DNA of 64,000 nt from NCBI RefSeq assembly GCF_021560015.1, contig NZ_CP073588.1:4014501-4078500 (forward strand), given 5' to 3'. Each line of letters opens with the position of its first letter. Positions within the stretch are counted from its first letter, which is position 1. This stretch comes from Shewanella vesiculosa (lineage in GTDB: Bacteria; Pseudomonadota; Gammaproteobacteria; Enterobacterales; Shewanellaceae). Shown one piece after another: positions 36,810 through 45,713 of this stretch. The position numbers were made by a program, and so were the translations under genes. The notes below the pieces were generated by a model that was given only the letters and a program-made list of their open reading frames with translations, was not told the DNA's origin and did not search any database.

Positions 36810-38007
36810 TCGTCTAAACGTTATTGTCACCGTATTATCATTGGGCAGTATTTTTGCTGCCTTAGGTTATACCGTCTCGCAATTACCGCCTGCGCCTAAC
36901 CAACAAGCATCTACTACAGAGCAACCTATTAACCCAGTGGCGAGTACAGCAGCAATCTCATTATTACCTCAAGTGGGGGTAGTGGCTGTCAACGGACAAC
37001 AATATCAAGCTGAAGTCATCGGTTTTGGTGAAGCAAGACCACGTTATGAACTTACGTTAAGCGCCGAAGTAAGCGGTAAGATTGACAGTGTTCATCGTCA
37101 GTTTGAATCCGGTCTGGTGATTAAAAAAGGCACAGTATTAGGCCAAATTAATGATATCAGTTATCAGCAAGCATTAACGCAAGCGCAAACCGATGTCGCC
37201 CAGGCTGAGCTCGATTTACTCGAGGAACAACGCCAAGGTGAACAAGCAAAATCAGAATGGTTACGTTCAGGTTTTTCTGGTGAGCCTGAATCACCGTTAG
37301 TGCTCAGAACACCACAATTGGCCCAAGCGACTGCCGCATTAGAAAATGCCAAGTTAACCCTTAAAAAAGCTAAGCAAGATGTGGCCTATACCAAGATTAC
37401 TGCACCATTTGATGCGCTAGTGGTGAGTCGTGATATTCAGCCCGGAAGTTATGTACAAACCGGCACCCAACTGGGCACTTTATACAGCGTTGCAGACGTT
37501 GAAATTAATGTGCCATTGTCAGATTTACAGTGGCAAAACCTGCCAGAGTTTGACAATGCACAGCTTGCTAAAACCCCTTGGGATGTCACCTTGTACAGCG
37601 CCGATGGCCGTAACCAGTGGCAAGGTTATATTGAGCGTGTTGAACAACATTTAACCCAAACTAGTCGTCAACGTTCATTAATTGTGGTGGTCGACAATCC
37701 ACTCACGCAACAAACTCACTTGTATCCAGGCACCTTTGTTAAAGCACAAATCAACGGCAAATCATTAAGTGATTTATGGCAATTACCGTCGTCGGCTATT
37801 TCACAACAAGGTGATATTTGGTTTATCAATGATAGCAGTCAATTGGCTAAATCAGCTGCCAATATCGCCTTTGAAAAAGACGGTTTTGTGTATGTATTGC
37901 CTATTGTTAGTGAGCAAAGAGGTCGACCGAGCTTAATCCAAATTGTTAAGCGCCCTTTAAGCAGCTTTAAAGTGGGCACTAAGGTGCTTGCTAAGTTAGA
38001 GGTTTAA
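36799..38007 (+). CDS. RND efflux periplasmic adaptor subunit
   Basis: A membrane-fusion protein that links the RND pump to the outer-membrane channel. The 402 residues include an N-terminal membrane anchor or signal (LNVIVTVLSLGSIFAALGY) and a lipoyl-like half (LSAEVSGKIDSVHRQFESG, then KKGTVLGQI). A helical hairpin with ALTQAQTDVAQAELDLLEEQ, the second lipoyl half (TAPFDALVVSRDIQPGSYV) and a C-terminal beta-barrel region follow. The next gene begins three bases after its stop. Substrate unknown. Confidence 0.92.
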   Translation: MKLNRLNVIVTVLSLGSIFAALGYTVSQLPPAPNQQASTTEQPINPVASTAAISLLPQVGVVAVNGQQYQAEVIGFGEARPRYELTLSAEVSGKIDSVHRQFESGLVIKKGTVLGQINDISYQQALTQAQTDVAQAELDLLEEQRQGEQAKSEWLRSGFSGEPESPLVLRTPQLAQATAALENAKLTLKKAKQDVAYTKITAPFDALVVSRDIQPGSYVQTGTQLGTLYSVADVEINVPLSDLQWQNLPEFDNAQLAKTPWDVTLYSADGRNQWQGYIERVEQHLTQTSRQRSLIVVVDNPLTQQTHLYPGTFVKAQINGKSLSDLWQLPSSAISQQGDIWFINDSSQLAKSAANIAFEKDGFVYVLPIVSEQRGRPSLIQIVKRPLSSFKVGTKVLAKLEV

Positions 38008-38010
38008 GCC

Positions 38011-41000
38011 ATGTCGGGATCTCAATCTACACATTCAGGGGCGATAGCCTGGTTTGCTAGAAATTCAGTAGCGGCTAACTTGCTGTTAATTGCCATGATA
38101 ATCGTGGGTCTTTTCTCCTTAGGCAGCTTACGCAAAGAGGCCTTTCCGAGTTTAGAACCCGACAGGGTGACAGTGTCGGTGACTTACGACAGTGGCGACC
38201 CAGTGCTGGCTGAAGAAGGCATAGCAATTAAAATTGAAGATGCATTAGAAACCGTGCCGGGCATAAAACGGATAACGTCAACATCCAACGCCAATGGCAG
38301 TAGTGTGATAATTGAGAAAACCAGCGCTTATGATTTAGACACTTTACTCACTGACATTAAAACCAATATTGATGCGATTTATAACTTTCCTAGTGAAGCT
38401 GAAAAACCCGTTATTGATAAAATGCGCATGCAAGATCATGCCTTGTGGATTGAGATCTACGGCGATGCCGACCGTGCGACGTTGCAGGCATTAGCCGAAC
38501 AACTTAAATCGGATTTATTAAGTCAGTCAGCCATTCACGATCTCGAGATTAAAGCCAAAGCCGAACCGATGATTTCTATAGAAATTGATGAAGCTAAGTT
38601 GCAAGCCTATGGACTGACGTTTGCCTCCGTGGCCAGTGCTGTGAATGCCGAATCGTCAGCATCCATTTCGACTAGCCTATATAACGACAACAAAACCGTG
38701 CGGCTAAAAGTATCACAGCAAGCTTACCAATTAGACGATTTTATGGCGATTCCGGTGATCACCAACAGTCAAGGTTCGCTGATAACCTTAGGTGATATTG
38801 CGACTATTAAAGACGGTTTTGCCGACGATACCTTTGTGTTGTCGCGTTATAACCAAGCTAACTCAAGCGCGATTGAAATTGTGATGGACGAAAATGGCGA
38901 TATTGTTGATATTGTTGAGCAAGCTAAGCAAGTCGTCGAAAAATGGCGCAGTTCTAATGTATTACCCGACAACGTCAGTATTGCTACTTGGCATGACAAA
39001 AGCACGCTGATTATCGAACGCTTAAGCTTATTGGTTAAAAATGCCTTGAGTGGTATCGCTTTGGTATTCATTATTTTAGCGTTATTTTTAAACTTGCGAG
39101 TGGCGTTTTGGGTTGCTGCAGGGTTACCGTTTGTGTTCTTCGGCACCTTGTTTTTTATGAGCAATACTTTTGCTGGCTTAAGCCTAAATGAAATGACCAC
39201 TTTTGGATTTATTATGGCGCTGGGGATTGTCGTCGATGATGCAGTGGTGGTGGGCGAGAGTGTTTATAGCACTCGGCAAAAATACGGCGACAACATCGAC
39301 AACACTATCAAAGGTACTTTAAAAGTGGCGACCCCAACGATATTTGGTGTGTTAACCACAGTAGTCGCTTTTGTTGCCTTAGCTAATGTTGAAGGTAATT
39401 TAGGGCAGATTTATGCCCAGTTTGGTACTGTCGTTGCCATTTGTTTGATGTTGTCGTTGGTTGAATCTAAATTTATTCTACCGTCGCATTTAGCGCATAT
39501 TAATACTCAAAAAAGTGCCAAGAAATCATGGTTCAATCATATCCAACATGCTGCCGATAGTGGTTTGCAGTGGTTTAGTCGAGTGATTTATCAGCCACTT
39601 ATTGAGTTTGCATTACGGTTTCGTTATGCGGTGGTATTGCTGTTTATCGCACTGTTTATTGTGGTTGCAGGTATGCCAATAACGGGCAGCGTGCGAGTGG
39701 CATTTTTTCCTGATATTGCTGGCGACACTGTCGTTGCCGACTTTTCGATGCAAAATGACGCCAGTTTTGGCCAGACCTATAAAAATTTAATGACCTTAGA
39801 AACTGCTGCAAAACAAGTCGATGCTCAGCTGGTGGCCGAACAACAGCATAATAAGGACAGCTATTTAACCAGTTTGCATGTTATGGCAAGCAGCAGTGAC
39901 TCGGGCCAAGTTCAGGTTGAGTTAGCGCCAGACAGTCCTTATAGACTCAAAGAATTTAGCCAAAAATGGCTTGAGCTTGTTGGCCAAATGGAAGGTATAA
40001 AAAAGCTTAAAATATTATCGAAGCAAGAAATGCTCGATAATTTTAAAGTGGAAATTAAAGCCAGCGATACCGATTCCGTCTTTGCTGTTGGCCAAGCGAT
40101 AAAAGCGCAGCTAGAAACCATGGATGGCGTCAGTGGTATCGATAACAATTTAGACATAGGCGAGCCGCAATATCGTTTTGAATTAACCGCGCAAGGTCGT
40201 GCCCTAGGATTTGACACCGAAACCTTATCGAGCCAGATATTGCAGTCATTTGGCGGCGGTGTAGTACAGCGTTTTCAACGTGGTAAAGATGAGGTAAAAG
40301 TTCGAGTACGTTACCCTGATGAAGATCGTCAAACCATCGAAGATATTAAGCTTGCCAATGTTCGAACTAGCGACGGTACTATTGTGCCTTTAAGCCACGT
40401 GGCGCAGATTTTTAATGATTACCAACCGTCGAACATTACCCGTATTGACAGTCAACGGGCGGTATACATCAGTGCTGTACTAGACAAAGATAAAATTGCC
40501 TCAAACGAGCTTGTTAGTCAGCTAAAGCAGACGTTAGTGCCGCAGTTAGCAGTGCAATACCCCGGTGTGAGTTTCAATTTTGCCGGTGAAGCTGAGCAAC
40601 AAGCTGAAACCACAAGTTCGATAGGGTCGATGTTTGTGCTGGCGTTAATTGCCATTTATGCCTTGCTAGCCATCCCGTTAAAATCATACATACAACCGGT
40701 GATTATCATGACCGCGATTCCGTTTGGTATTGTTGGCGCCATTTTAGGCCATTGGTGGAATGACTTAACCATTAGTATTTTATCGTTAAATGGTATTTTG
40801 GCCTTAAGTGGCGTGGTGGTAAACGACAGTCTATTGCTGGTATCGCGCTATAACGAGTTGATTAAAGAAGAGGGTTTGTCGGTACACGATGCTATTGTTG
40901 AGTCATGTACCAGCCGCCTTCGTGCGGTATTGCTTACCTCAGTGACGACCTTTGCTGGTTTAGCACCTTTGTTGGGCGAAACCTCGTCACAAGCACAGTT

Positions 41001-41172
41001 TTTAATACCTGCTGCGGCAGCGCTGGGTTATGGTATTTTATTTGCTACCGTCATCACCTTGATTTTGACGCCATCTTTGTTGCTCATTCAATGTGAGTCG
41101 AAAGCATTTATCAATCACGTTATGGCTAAACTGCGCCCAAATCATCATACGACAAGCTCAGTGGCGTCGTAA
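38011..41172 (+). CDS. RND-family inner-membrane efflux pump
   Basis: Proton-driven trimeric exporter of 1053 residues. There are about twelve membrane segments in two halves, each with a large periplasmic loop. The segment GIVVDDAVVVGE in TM4 holds the paired Asp residues of the proton relay. GALEE-type and FPS repeats characteristic of the AcrB superfamily are visible (RKEAFPSLEPDRVTVSVTY). By its pattern it belongs to the heterogeneous HAE-1-like group with unknown drug or metabolite substrates. It is part of a five-gene transcript with its own regulators. Confidence 0.93.
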   Translation: MSGSQSTHSGAIAWFARNSVAANLLLIAMIIVGLFSLGSLRKEAFPSLEPDRVTVSVTYDSGDPVLAEEGIAIKIEDALETVPGIKRITSTSNANGSSVIIEKTSAYDLDTLLTDIKTNIDAIYNFPSEAEKPVIDKMRMQDHALWIEIYGDADRATLQALAEQLKSDLLSQSAIHDLEIKAKAEPMISIEIDEAKLQAYGLTFASVASAVNAESSASISTSLYNDNKTVRLKVSQQAYQLDDFMAIPVITNSQGSLITLGDIATIKDGFADDTFVLSRYNQANSSAIEIVMDENGDIVDIVEQAKQVVEKWRSSNVLPDNVSIATWHDKSTLIIERLSLLVKNALSGIALVFIILALFLNLRVAFWVAAGLPFVFFGTLFFMSNTFAGLSLNEMTTFGFIMALGIVVDDAVVVGESVYSTRQKYGDNIDNTIKGTLKVATPTIFGVLTTVVAFVALANVEGNLGQIYAQFGTVVAICLMLSLVESKFILPSHLAHINTQKSAKKSWFNHIQHAADSGLQWFSRVIYQPLIEFALRFRYAVVLLFIALFIVVAGMPITGSVRVAFFPDIAGDTVVADFSMQNDASFGQTYKNLMTLETAAKQVDAQLVAEQQHNKDSYLTSLHVMASSSDSGQVQVELAPDSPYRLKEFSQKWLELVGQMEGIKKLKILSKQEMLDNFKVEIKASDTDSVFAVGQAIKAQLETMDGVSGIDNNLDIGEPQYRFELTAQGRALGFDTETLSSQILQSFGGGVVQRFQRGKDEVKVRVRYPDEDRQTIEDIKLANVRTSDGTIVPLSHVAQIFNDYQPSNITRIDSQRAVYISAVLDKDKIASNELVSQLKQTLVPQLAVQYPGVSFNFAGEAEQQAETTSSIGSMFVLALIAIYALLAIPLKSYIQPVIIMTAIPFGIVGAILGHWWNDLTISILSLNGILALSGVVVNDSLLLVSRYNELIKEEGLSVHDAIVESCTSRLRAVLLTSVTTFAGLAPLLGETSSQAQFLIPAAAALGYGILFATVITLILTPSLLLIQCESKAFINHVMAKLRPNHHTTSSVAS

Positions 41173-41189
41173 ACCGAGGAATATATTCG

Positions 41190-41873
41190 ATGTTCACCGA
41201 CAAGTTGCAGTTGTTATTGGTTGAAGACGATCTTGATTTAGCTACCGCGGTGATCGAGTACCTAGAGCTAGAAGGTATTCTTTGTGACCATTCTGCCAAT
41301 GGCAGTGCAGGGCTGAATCTGATTTTACTCAATCGCTATGATGCAGTGATATTGGATTTGAACTTACCTAAAATGAACGGTTTGCAAGTGTGTGAATCTT
41401 TGCGGCTGCAAGGTATCGATGTACCAGTACTGATGCTTACCGCGCGCGACACGCTTAACGATAAGCTCGATGGCTTTGCCAAAGGTGCTGATGATTACCT
41501 CATTAAGCCGTTTGCAATGGAAGAGCTCATTGTACGCATTCGAGTATTATCCCGTCGCCGAAGTGGTCAAGCTATGCGCCTAACCGTGGCCGACTTGGTC
41601 CTCGATTTGCAGCAGAAGCAGGCGTTTCGTAATGGGGTTGGCTTAAAGCTATCGCCGACAGCGTTTAAAATTTTAGACGTGTTAATACGAGCGAGCCCTA
41701 ACCCTGTGTCGCGTGAAAAACTGATGCAAAGTGTGTGGGGAGATGACCAACCAGACAGTAATAGTTTAAAAGTACACATGTTTAATTTACGTAAACACCT
41801 TGATGGCAACCAGGAACTCAAGTTGCTGCATACCGTTAGTGGTCATGGCTTTGCCATTAAAGATAACCAGTAG
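41190..41873 (+). CDS. OmpR-family response regulator
   Basis: A 227-residue regulator. The receiver has VEDD (acidic pocket), the phosphorylated Asp in VILDLNLPKMNG, Thr in MLTARD and Lys in YLIKPFAMEEL. The C-terminal winged helix ends LRKHLDGNQ and GHGFAIKD, the OmpR/PhoB type. It sits 17 bases after the RND pump gene and 12 bases before its kinase. Proteins of this class bind direct repeats with an 11-bp period, and such a repeat (35330-35346) precedes the operon, so self-regulated pump expression is likely. Confidence 0.93.
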   Translation: MFTDKLQLLLVEDDLDLATAVIEYLELEGILCDHSANGSAGLNLILLNRYDAVILDLNLPKMNGLQVCESLRLQGIDVPVLMLTARDTLNDKLDGFAKGADDYLIKPFAMEELIVRIRVLSRRRSGQAMRLTVADLVLDLQQKQAFRNGVGLKLSPTAFKILDVLIRASPNPVSREKLMQSVWGDDQPDSNSLKVHMFNLRKHLDGNQELKLLHTVSGHGFAIKDNQ

Positions 41874-41885
41874 GATAGCCATTAC

Positions 41886-43142
41886 ATGAAATTAACTCCG
41901 AGCCTGCGAATTTTTGTACTACTGGTCATGTTGTTTACTGGTATTAGTACCATTTTAATTTTATCGATGCTCAGTGTGCACTATTTTATTTCTGGTATGG
42001 ACCAAATCTTACAATCTACCATGTACGCTCAAGCACAAGATCAACAGGTTATCGATGGTCAGCCGAAAACATCACATTTTTTTACGGTGGCTTCACGTTG
42101 GCAAGACCTACCCGAAGAGATCCAACAAAATATTAAGTCTGAGCCTAGCGAGTTTAACGTCTTGTATAAAAACATTATTGGCGGCTCGCCCATTACGCCC
42201 CCTGTAAAAGGCTTTTTTGTTATCAAAGTGCTTAAAGGCAATGAGGTGCGATATGTCTCCAGTACCTTTGACAGTCAAGCTGGCACTATGTCTCCTCCTA
42301 AAGGCATTCCCTTTTTTGTGGTGATATTAGCGACTGCAATTTTAGGTATTGTGATGTTTACTATCGTGTTGATGTTAATGATGCGAAAAGTGGCGCGGCC
42401 AATGAAGCGTTTAAGAACTTGGGCGAAAGGATTAAATAGCCAGCAATTAGCTCAGCCAATACCCGACTTTCATTTTAGCGAATTAAATACCTTAGCCGAT
42501 ATTGTTAAAACGAGTTTAGGTACTGTGCAGGAAAGCTTAGATCGTGAGCAACAATTTTTAGGCTATGCCAGCCATGAGTTACGCACCCCAATAGCGGTTA
42601 TTCGGACTAATACTGAATTACTGCAAAAGTTGATAAGCAAAGGTGGTAGCGCAGAAAAGCAAGCCCAAGTGCTTAACCGTATTGAACGTGCAGGGCTCAC
42701 CATGACAGATCTCACCGAAACCTTATTGTGGTTAACCCGGCGCGAAGGTAAAAGCTTACCCTTGAACGACGTTAATTTGGGTCAGCTTATTCGTCAGCTT
42801 GTGCAAGAGTTAAAGTATTTAATCCACGGCAAGAATATTGAAATTAGTATTGAAACCGATGACTCTACTCATCAACTGCCTGATACTCTCTGTCGAATTA
42901 TTATCACCAACATAATCCGTAATGCTTTACAGCACACCATTGAGGGCAGCGTAACCATTCGTCAATCGTCCACATTGGTGAGTATCGCTAATCAGTGTGA
43001 CTCTTATGCTGATAGCTTTGAAGAGCTCGGCTTTGGTTTAGGGCTTGAGTTAACCACTAGACTCATTACGCAATATGACTGGGATTATCAAAATCTAGAT
43101 ACTAATCGCGGCCACAAAGTGTCTATCGATTTTAGCCGTTAA
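41886..43142 (+). CDS. Sensor histidine kinase of the RND efflux operon
   Basis: An EnvZ/QseC-type kinase of 418 residues. The first membrane segment is about 10-30, a periplasmic loop of about 110 residues follows, the second segment is about 140-163 (VVILATAILGIVMFTIVLML), and then a HAMP linker. The phospho-acceptor His is in GYASHELRTPIAV, the N box is NIIRNALQHT, and the G2 region is GFGLGLELTTRL. The canonical DxGxG G1 box is not obvious (SIANQCDSYAD), so ATP binding may be weakened. It is the last gene before a strong terminator. Confidence 0.9.
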   Translation: MKLTPSLRIFVLLVMLFTGISTILILSMLSVHYFISGMDQILQSTMYAQAQDQQVIDGQPKTSHFFTVASRWQDLPEEIQQNIKSEPSEFNVLYKNIIGGSPITPPVKGFFVIKVLKGNEVRYVSSTFDSQAGTMSPPKGIPFFVVILATAILGIVMFTIVLMLMMRKVARPMKRLRTWAKGLNSQQLAQPIPDFHFSELNTLADIVKTSLGTVQESLDREQQFLGYASHELRTPIAVIRTNTELLQKLISKGGSAEKQAQVLNRIERAGLTMTDLTETLLWLTRREGKSLPLNDVNLGQLIRQLVQELKYLIHGKNIEISIETDDSTHQLPDTLCRIIITNIIRNALQHTIEGSVTIRQSSTLVSIANQCDSYADSFEELGFGLGLELTTRLITQYDWDYQNLDTNRGHKVSIDFSR

Positions 43143-43221
43143 AATTGCTCTTTAACATTAGGCTACAGGGTAAAGATAGCCATTGTTTACACTATCAATC
43201 ACGATGAATATCTACCTAGCC

Positions 43222-43252
43222 AAAGCCAGCGACACCATCGCTGGCTTTTTTG
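43222..43252 (+). terminator. Terminator of the efflux operon
   Basis: A perfect 11-bp stem (43222-43232 with 43238-43248) has a five-base loop and a T run, 80 bases past the kinase stop. Confidence 0.93.
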
Positions 43253-43295
43253 CGGGTCATTTGTGATTACGTCAATTCAGATAAAACTAATCGTT

Positions 43296-43319
43296 ATAAT
43301 GTGATTACAATTACATTAT
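43296..43319. promoter_or_regulatory. Dyad upstream of the SulP gene
   Basis: ATAATGT-N10-ACATTAT is a perfect 7-bp inverted repeat about 95 bases before the transporter start. It also contains an inner ATTAC/GTAAT-type symmetry. It is probably an operator, but no regulator gene is adjacent and I cannot name the factor. Confidence 0.45.
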
Positions 43320-43412
43320 CATTAGGTGTTAACTTAATTCGATTGTACTGCAAAGTAATCGGCCTATAATGAGGGGTATCTTGACGCCGTACTAGGTTAT
43401 GGGATCGCTGCA

Positions 43413-45134
43413 ATGAAATACCTCACACATTTATTTTCTCTTCGTATTGGGCATGCGCTCAGAGAGTCGTTAAAAGACGCTCCCTACAAAGCCAATGCAT
43501 TCTCTAAAGATTTGTTAGCTGGTTTAACGGTTGGCATTATTGCCATTCCACTGGCGATGGCACTGGCAATTGCTATTGGTGTTGCACCGCAATACGGATT
43601 ATATACCGCCATTATTGCCGGGTTTATTATCCCGCTGACCGGTGGCTCACGTTATAGTGTATCTGGCCCGACTGCGGCGTTTGTGGTGATCCTTTACCCC
43701 ATAGTGCATCAATATGGTCTGTCTGGATTATTGCTAGCGAGTATTTTGTCTGGAGTGATACTCATCGCTATGGCGTTGTTACGCCTGGGTCGCTATATCC
43801 AATATATCCCCGAGTCAGTCACCTTAGGGTTTACCGGCGGTATTGCGGTAGTGATTGCTGTGCTGCAAGTTAAAGATTTTTTTGGTTTAAGCATCAGTGA
43901 CATGCCTGAAAATTTTGTCGGTAAAGTTGCCGTATTAACGCAAGAATTACCGACATTGTCATTGCCTACACTGGTGGTGGGGTTAAGTGCGTTAGTGATG
44001 TTTATTTTGTGGCCTAAGCTCAAGTTACCTGTGCCAGCACATCTTCCGGCTGTGGTGGTTGCCAGTCTGGTGGCGCTAGTGCTCAATCAGCAAGGCTTTC
44101 CTGTTGCGACGATTGGTTCTACTTTTAGTTTTACTTTCGCCGATGGTTCAATTGGCGCCGGTATTCCATCCATGTTGCCTGATTTTCAATGGCCTTGGCT
44201 GCGGACCCAGTCGGGCGAATTACCTATTGAACTCAGTTGGCAATTGGCTAGCGATTTATTATCGGCGGCATTTGCGATTGCCATGTTGGGGGCAATTGAA
44301 TCATTACTGTGTGCTGTGGTGCTCGACGGCATGTCGGGTAAAAAGCACAGTGCTAATAGTGAATTGCTCGGCCAAGGTATCGGTAACATTATCGCGCCAT
44401 TTTTTGGCGGTATTACTGCTACAGCGGCCATTGCTCGTTCAGCGGCTAATTATAAAGCTGGCGCGGTGAGTCCGGTAGCAGCGATGATCCATGCACTGGT
44501 GGTATTAGTGTCTTTGTTATCGCTGAGTACCATTTTGGCGTATATCCCCATGGCGGGCATGTCGGCATTACTCATTATGGTGGCTTGGAACATGAGCGAA
44601 GCCCCTAAGATTGTGCATCTTATAAAAAAAGCGCCCGCAAGCGAGGTGCTGGTATTGCTGGTGTGCTTGTTATTGACCATCTTCTTCGACATGGTTATTG
44701 CGATCAGTGCGGGGATCATTTTGGCGTCGTTGTTGTTCATGAAACAAGTGGCTGATATGACCAAGGTGCAAGACATTAGCGAGCAGAAAAAGCATATTCA
44801 TGTTGAATTACCGCCGCGTTGGAAAGTCTTTAAAATCAATGGTCCGTTATTTTTTGCTGCCGCGGACAGTGTCTTTGGTGAGTTGGCGCATTTGAGCGCT
44901 GATCAAGATGGGGTGGTGTTGTATTTCGATGGGGTGTCTATTTTAGATTCTGGTGGTGTTTCTGCATTGTATAAGTATATTGCTAAATGTAAGCACCACA
45001 ATACCCGAGTATTGCTCGCGGATTTTCAATTTCAGCCACTTAAAACCTTAGCTAAAGCAGGCTTTAAGCCAGATGGCGTGCAGTGTGTTACTTACTCAAC
45101 CTTGGCCGATGCACTCGATGATGTGGTCAGATAG
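43413..45134 (+). CDS. SulP/SLC26-family anion transporter with STAS domain
   Basis: Inner-membrane transporter of 573 residues. The conserved N-terminal signature LLAGLTVGIIAIPLAMALAI is followed by about 12-14 membrane segments. A cytoplasmic STAS domain (about 470-570) contains LFFAAADSVFGEL and VLYFDGVSILDSGGV. Family members carry sulfate, bicarbonate or dicarboxylates; the sequence does not tell which. The ribosome binding site is weak. It stands alone between a strong terminator and converging genes. Confidence 0.93.
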   Translation: MKYLTHLFSLRIGHALRESLKDAPYKANAFSKDLLAGLTVGIIAIPLAMALAIAIGVAPQYGLYTAIIAGFIIPLTGGSRYSVSGPTAAFVVILYPIVHQYGLSGLLLASILSGVILIAMALLRLGRYIQYIPESVTLGFTGGIAVVIAVLQVKDFFGLSISDMPENFVGKVAVLTQELPTLSLPTLVVGLSALVMFILWPKLKLPVPAHLPAVVVASLVALVLNQQGFPVATIGSTFSFTFADGSIGAGIPSMLPDFQWPWLRTQSGELPIELSWQLASDLLSAAFAIAMLGAIESLLCAVVLDGMSGKKHSANSELLGQGIGNIIAPFFGGITATAAIARSAANYKAGAVSPVAAMIHALVVLVSLLSLSTILAYIPMAGMSALLIMVAWNMSEAPKIVHLIKKAPASEVLVLLVCLLLTIFFDMVIAISAGIILASLLFMKQVADMTKVQDISEQKKHIHVELPPRWKVFKINGPLFFAAADSVFGELAHLSADQDGVVLYFDGVSILDSGGVSALYKYIAKCKHHNTRVLLADFQFQPLKTLAKAGFKPDGVQCVTYSTLADALDDVVR

Positions 45135-45135
45135 A

Positions 45136-45172
45136 AATAAAAAAGCGCCCTACTGAACATCAATAGGGCGCT
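45136..45172 (-). terminator. Terminator of the M1 peptidase-DUF6702 operon
   Basis: A 9-bp GC-rich stem (45144-45152 with 45164-45172) is followed on the minus strand by a run of Ts. It lies 26 bases past the DUF6702 stop. It could also stop the converging SulP gene, though without a T run on that strand. Confidence 0.8.
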
Positions 45173-45197
45173 GGATATTGGCTCGAGCTATCAGTGT

Positions 45198-45713
45198 TTA
45201 TTCGCTGGCTTTTGCCACTTCAATGTAATGCCAAGAATCTGCAATATGCAGTCTTGCTGAGGTTACGTGTTTATTGCGCTCAACATTAATGTGGTTAGTT
45301 TGTTCTGACCACAATTCTTGAAGGGTCGTCATCTTAAGATAAAAACCCTCCATATTCGTGGTGATCGGTGTTTCCTGATAAACCCACAAATACTTACCCT
45401 GTAACTCAGTGCCCACATAGGTCAGGGTTAACGGATGTTGCTGCTGATCCTGCATCGAAAATGTCGATATAGCGTAATATGCAAAAGCTTCACGACTCAC
45501 GGGATCGCTAATCAAATCAGCATTGCTATCAATGACTTGCTGAGCAGCATGCTCAGCGTCGTGCAAGTAAAATCGATGCTGAATTTCCAGCATACCGCTG
45601 CGCTGATTAAACACAATACTGGTGTAGGCTTCTTTTTGCTGGTGGCCATGGGCTTGGCCAGCCAATAAACTTAAGCCAATAACACTCAGTAATATTAGAA
45701 CCAATTGACGCAT
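45198..45713 (-). CDS. Exported protein of the DUF6702 type
   Basis: A 171-residue protein with a signal peptide (LLSVIGLSLLAGQAHG) and a predicted beta-rich body (YTSIVFNQRSGMLEIQHRFYLHDAEHA). The pattern resembles DUF6702, a family often next to M1 peptidases; recognition is from memory. Its ATG overlaps the last base of the M1 peptidase stop, so the two are translationally coupled and probably act in the same periplasmic process. No catalytic motif is visible. Confidence 0.7.
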   Translation of the reverse strand: MRQLVLILLSVIGLSLLAGQAHGHQQKEAYTSIVFNQRSGMLEIQHRFYLHDAEHAAQQVIDSNADLISDPVSREAFAYYAISTFSMQDQQQHPLTLTYVGTELQGKYLWVYQETPITTNMEGFYLKMTTLQELWSEQTNHINVERNKHVTSARLHIADSWHYIEVAKASE

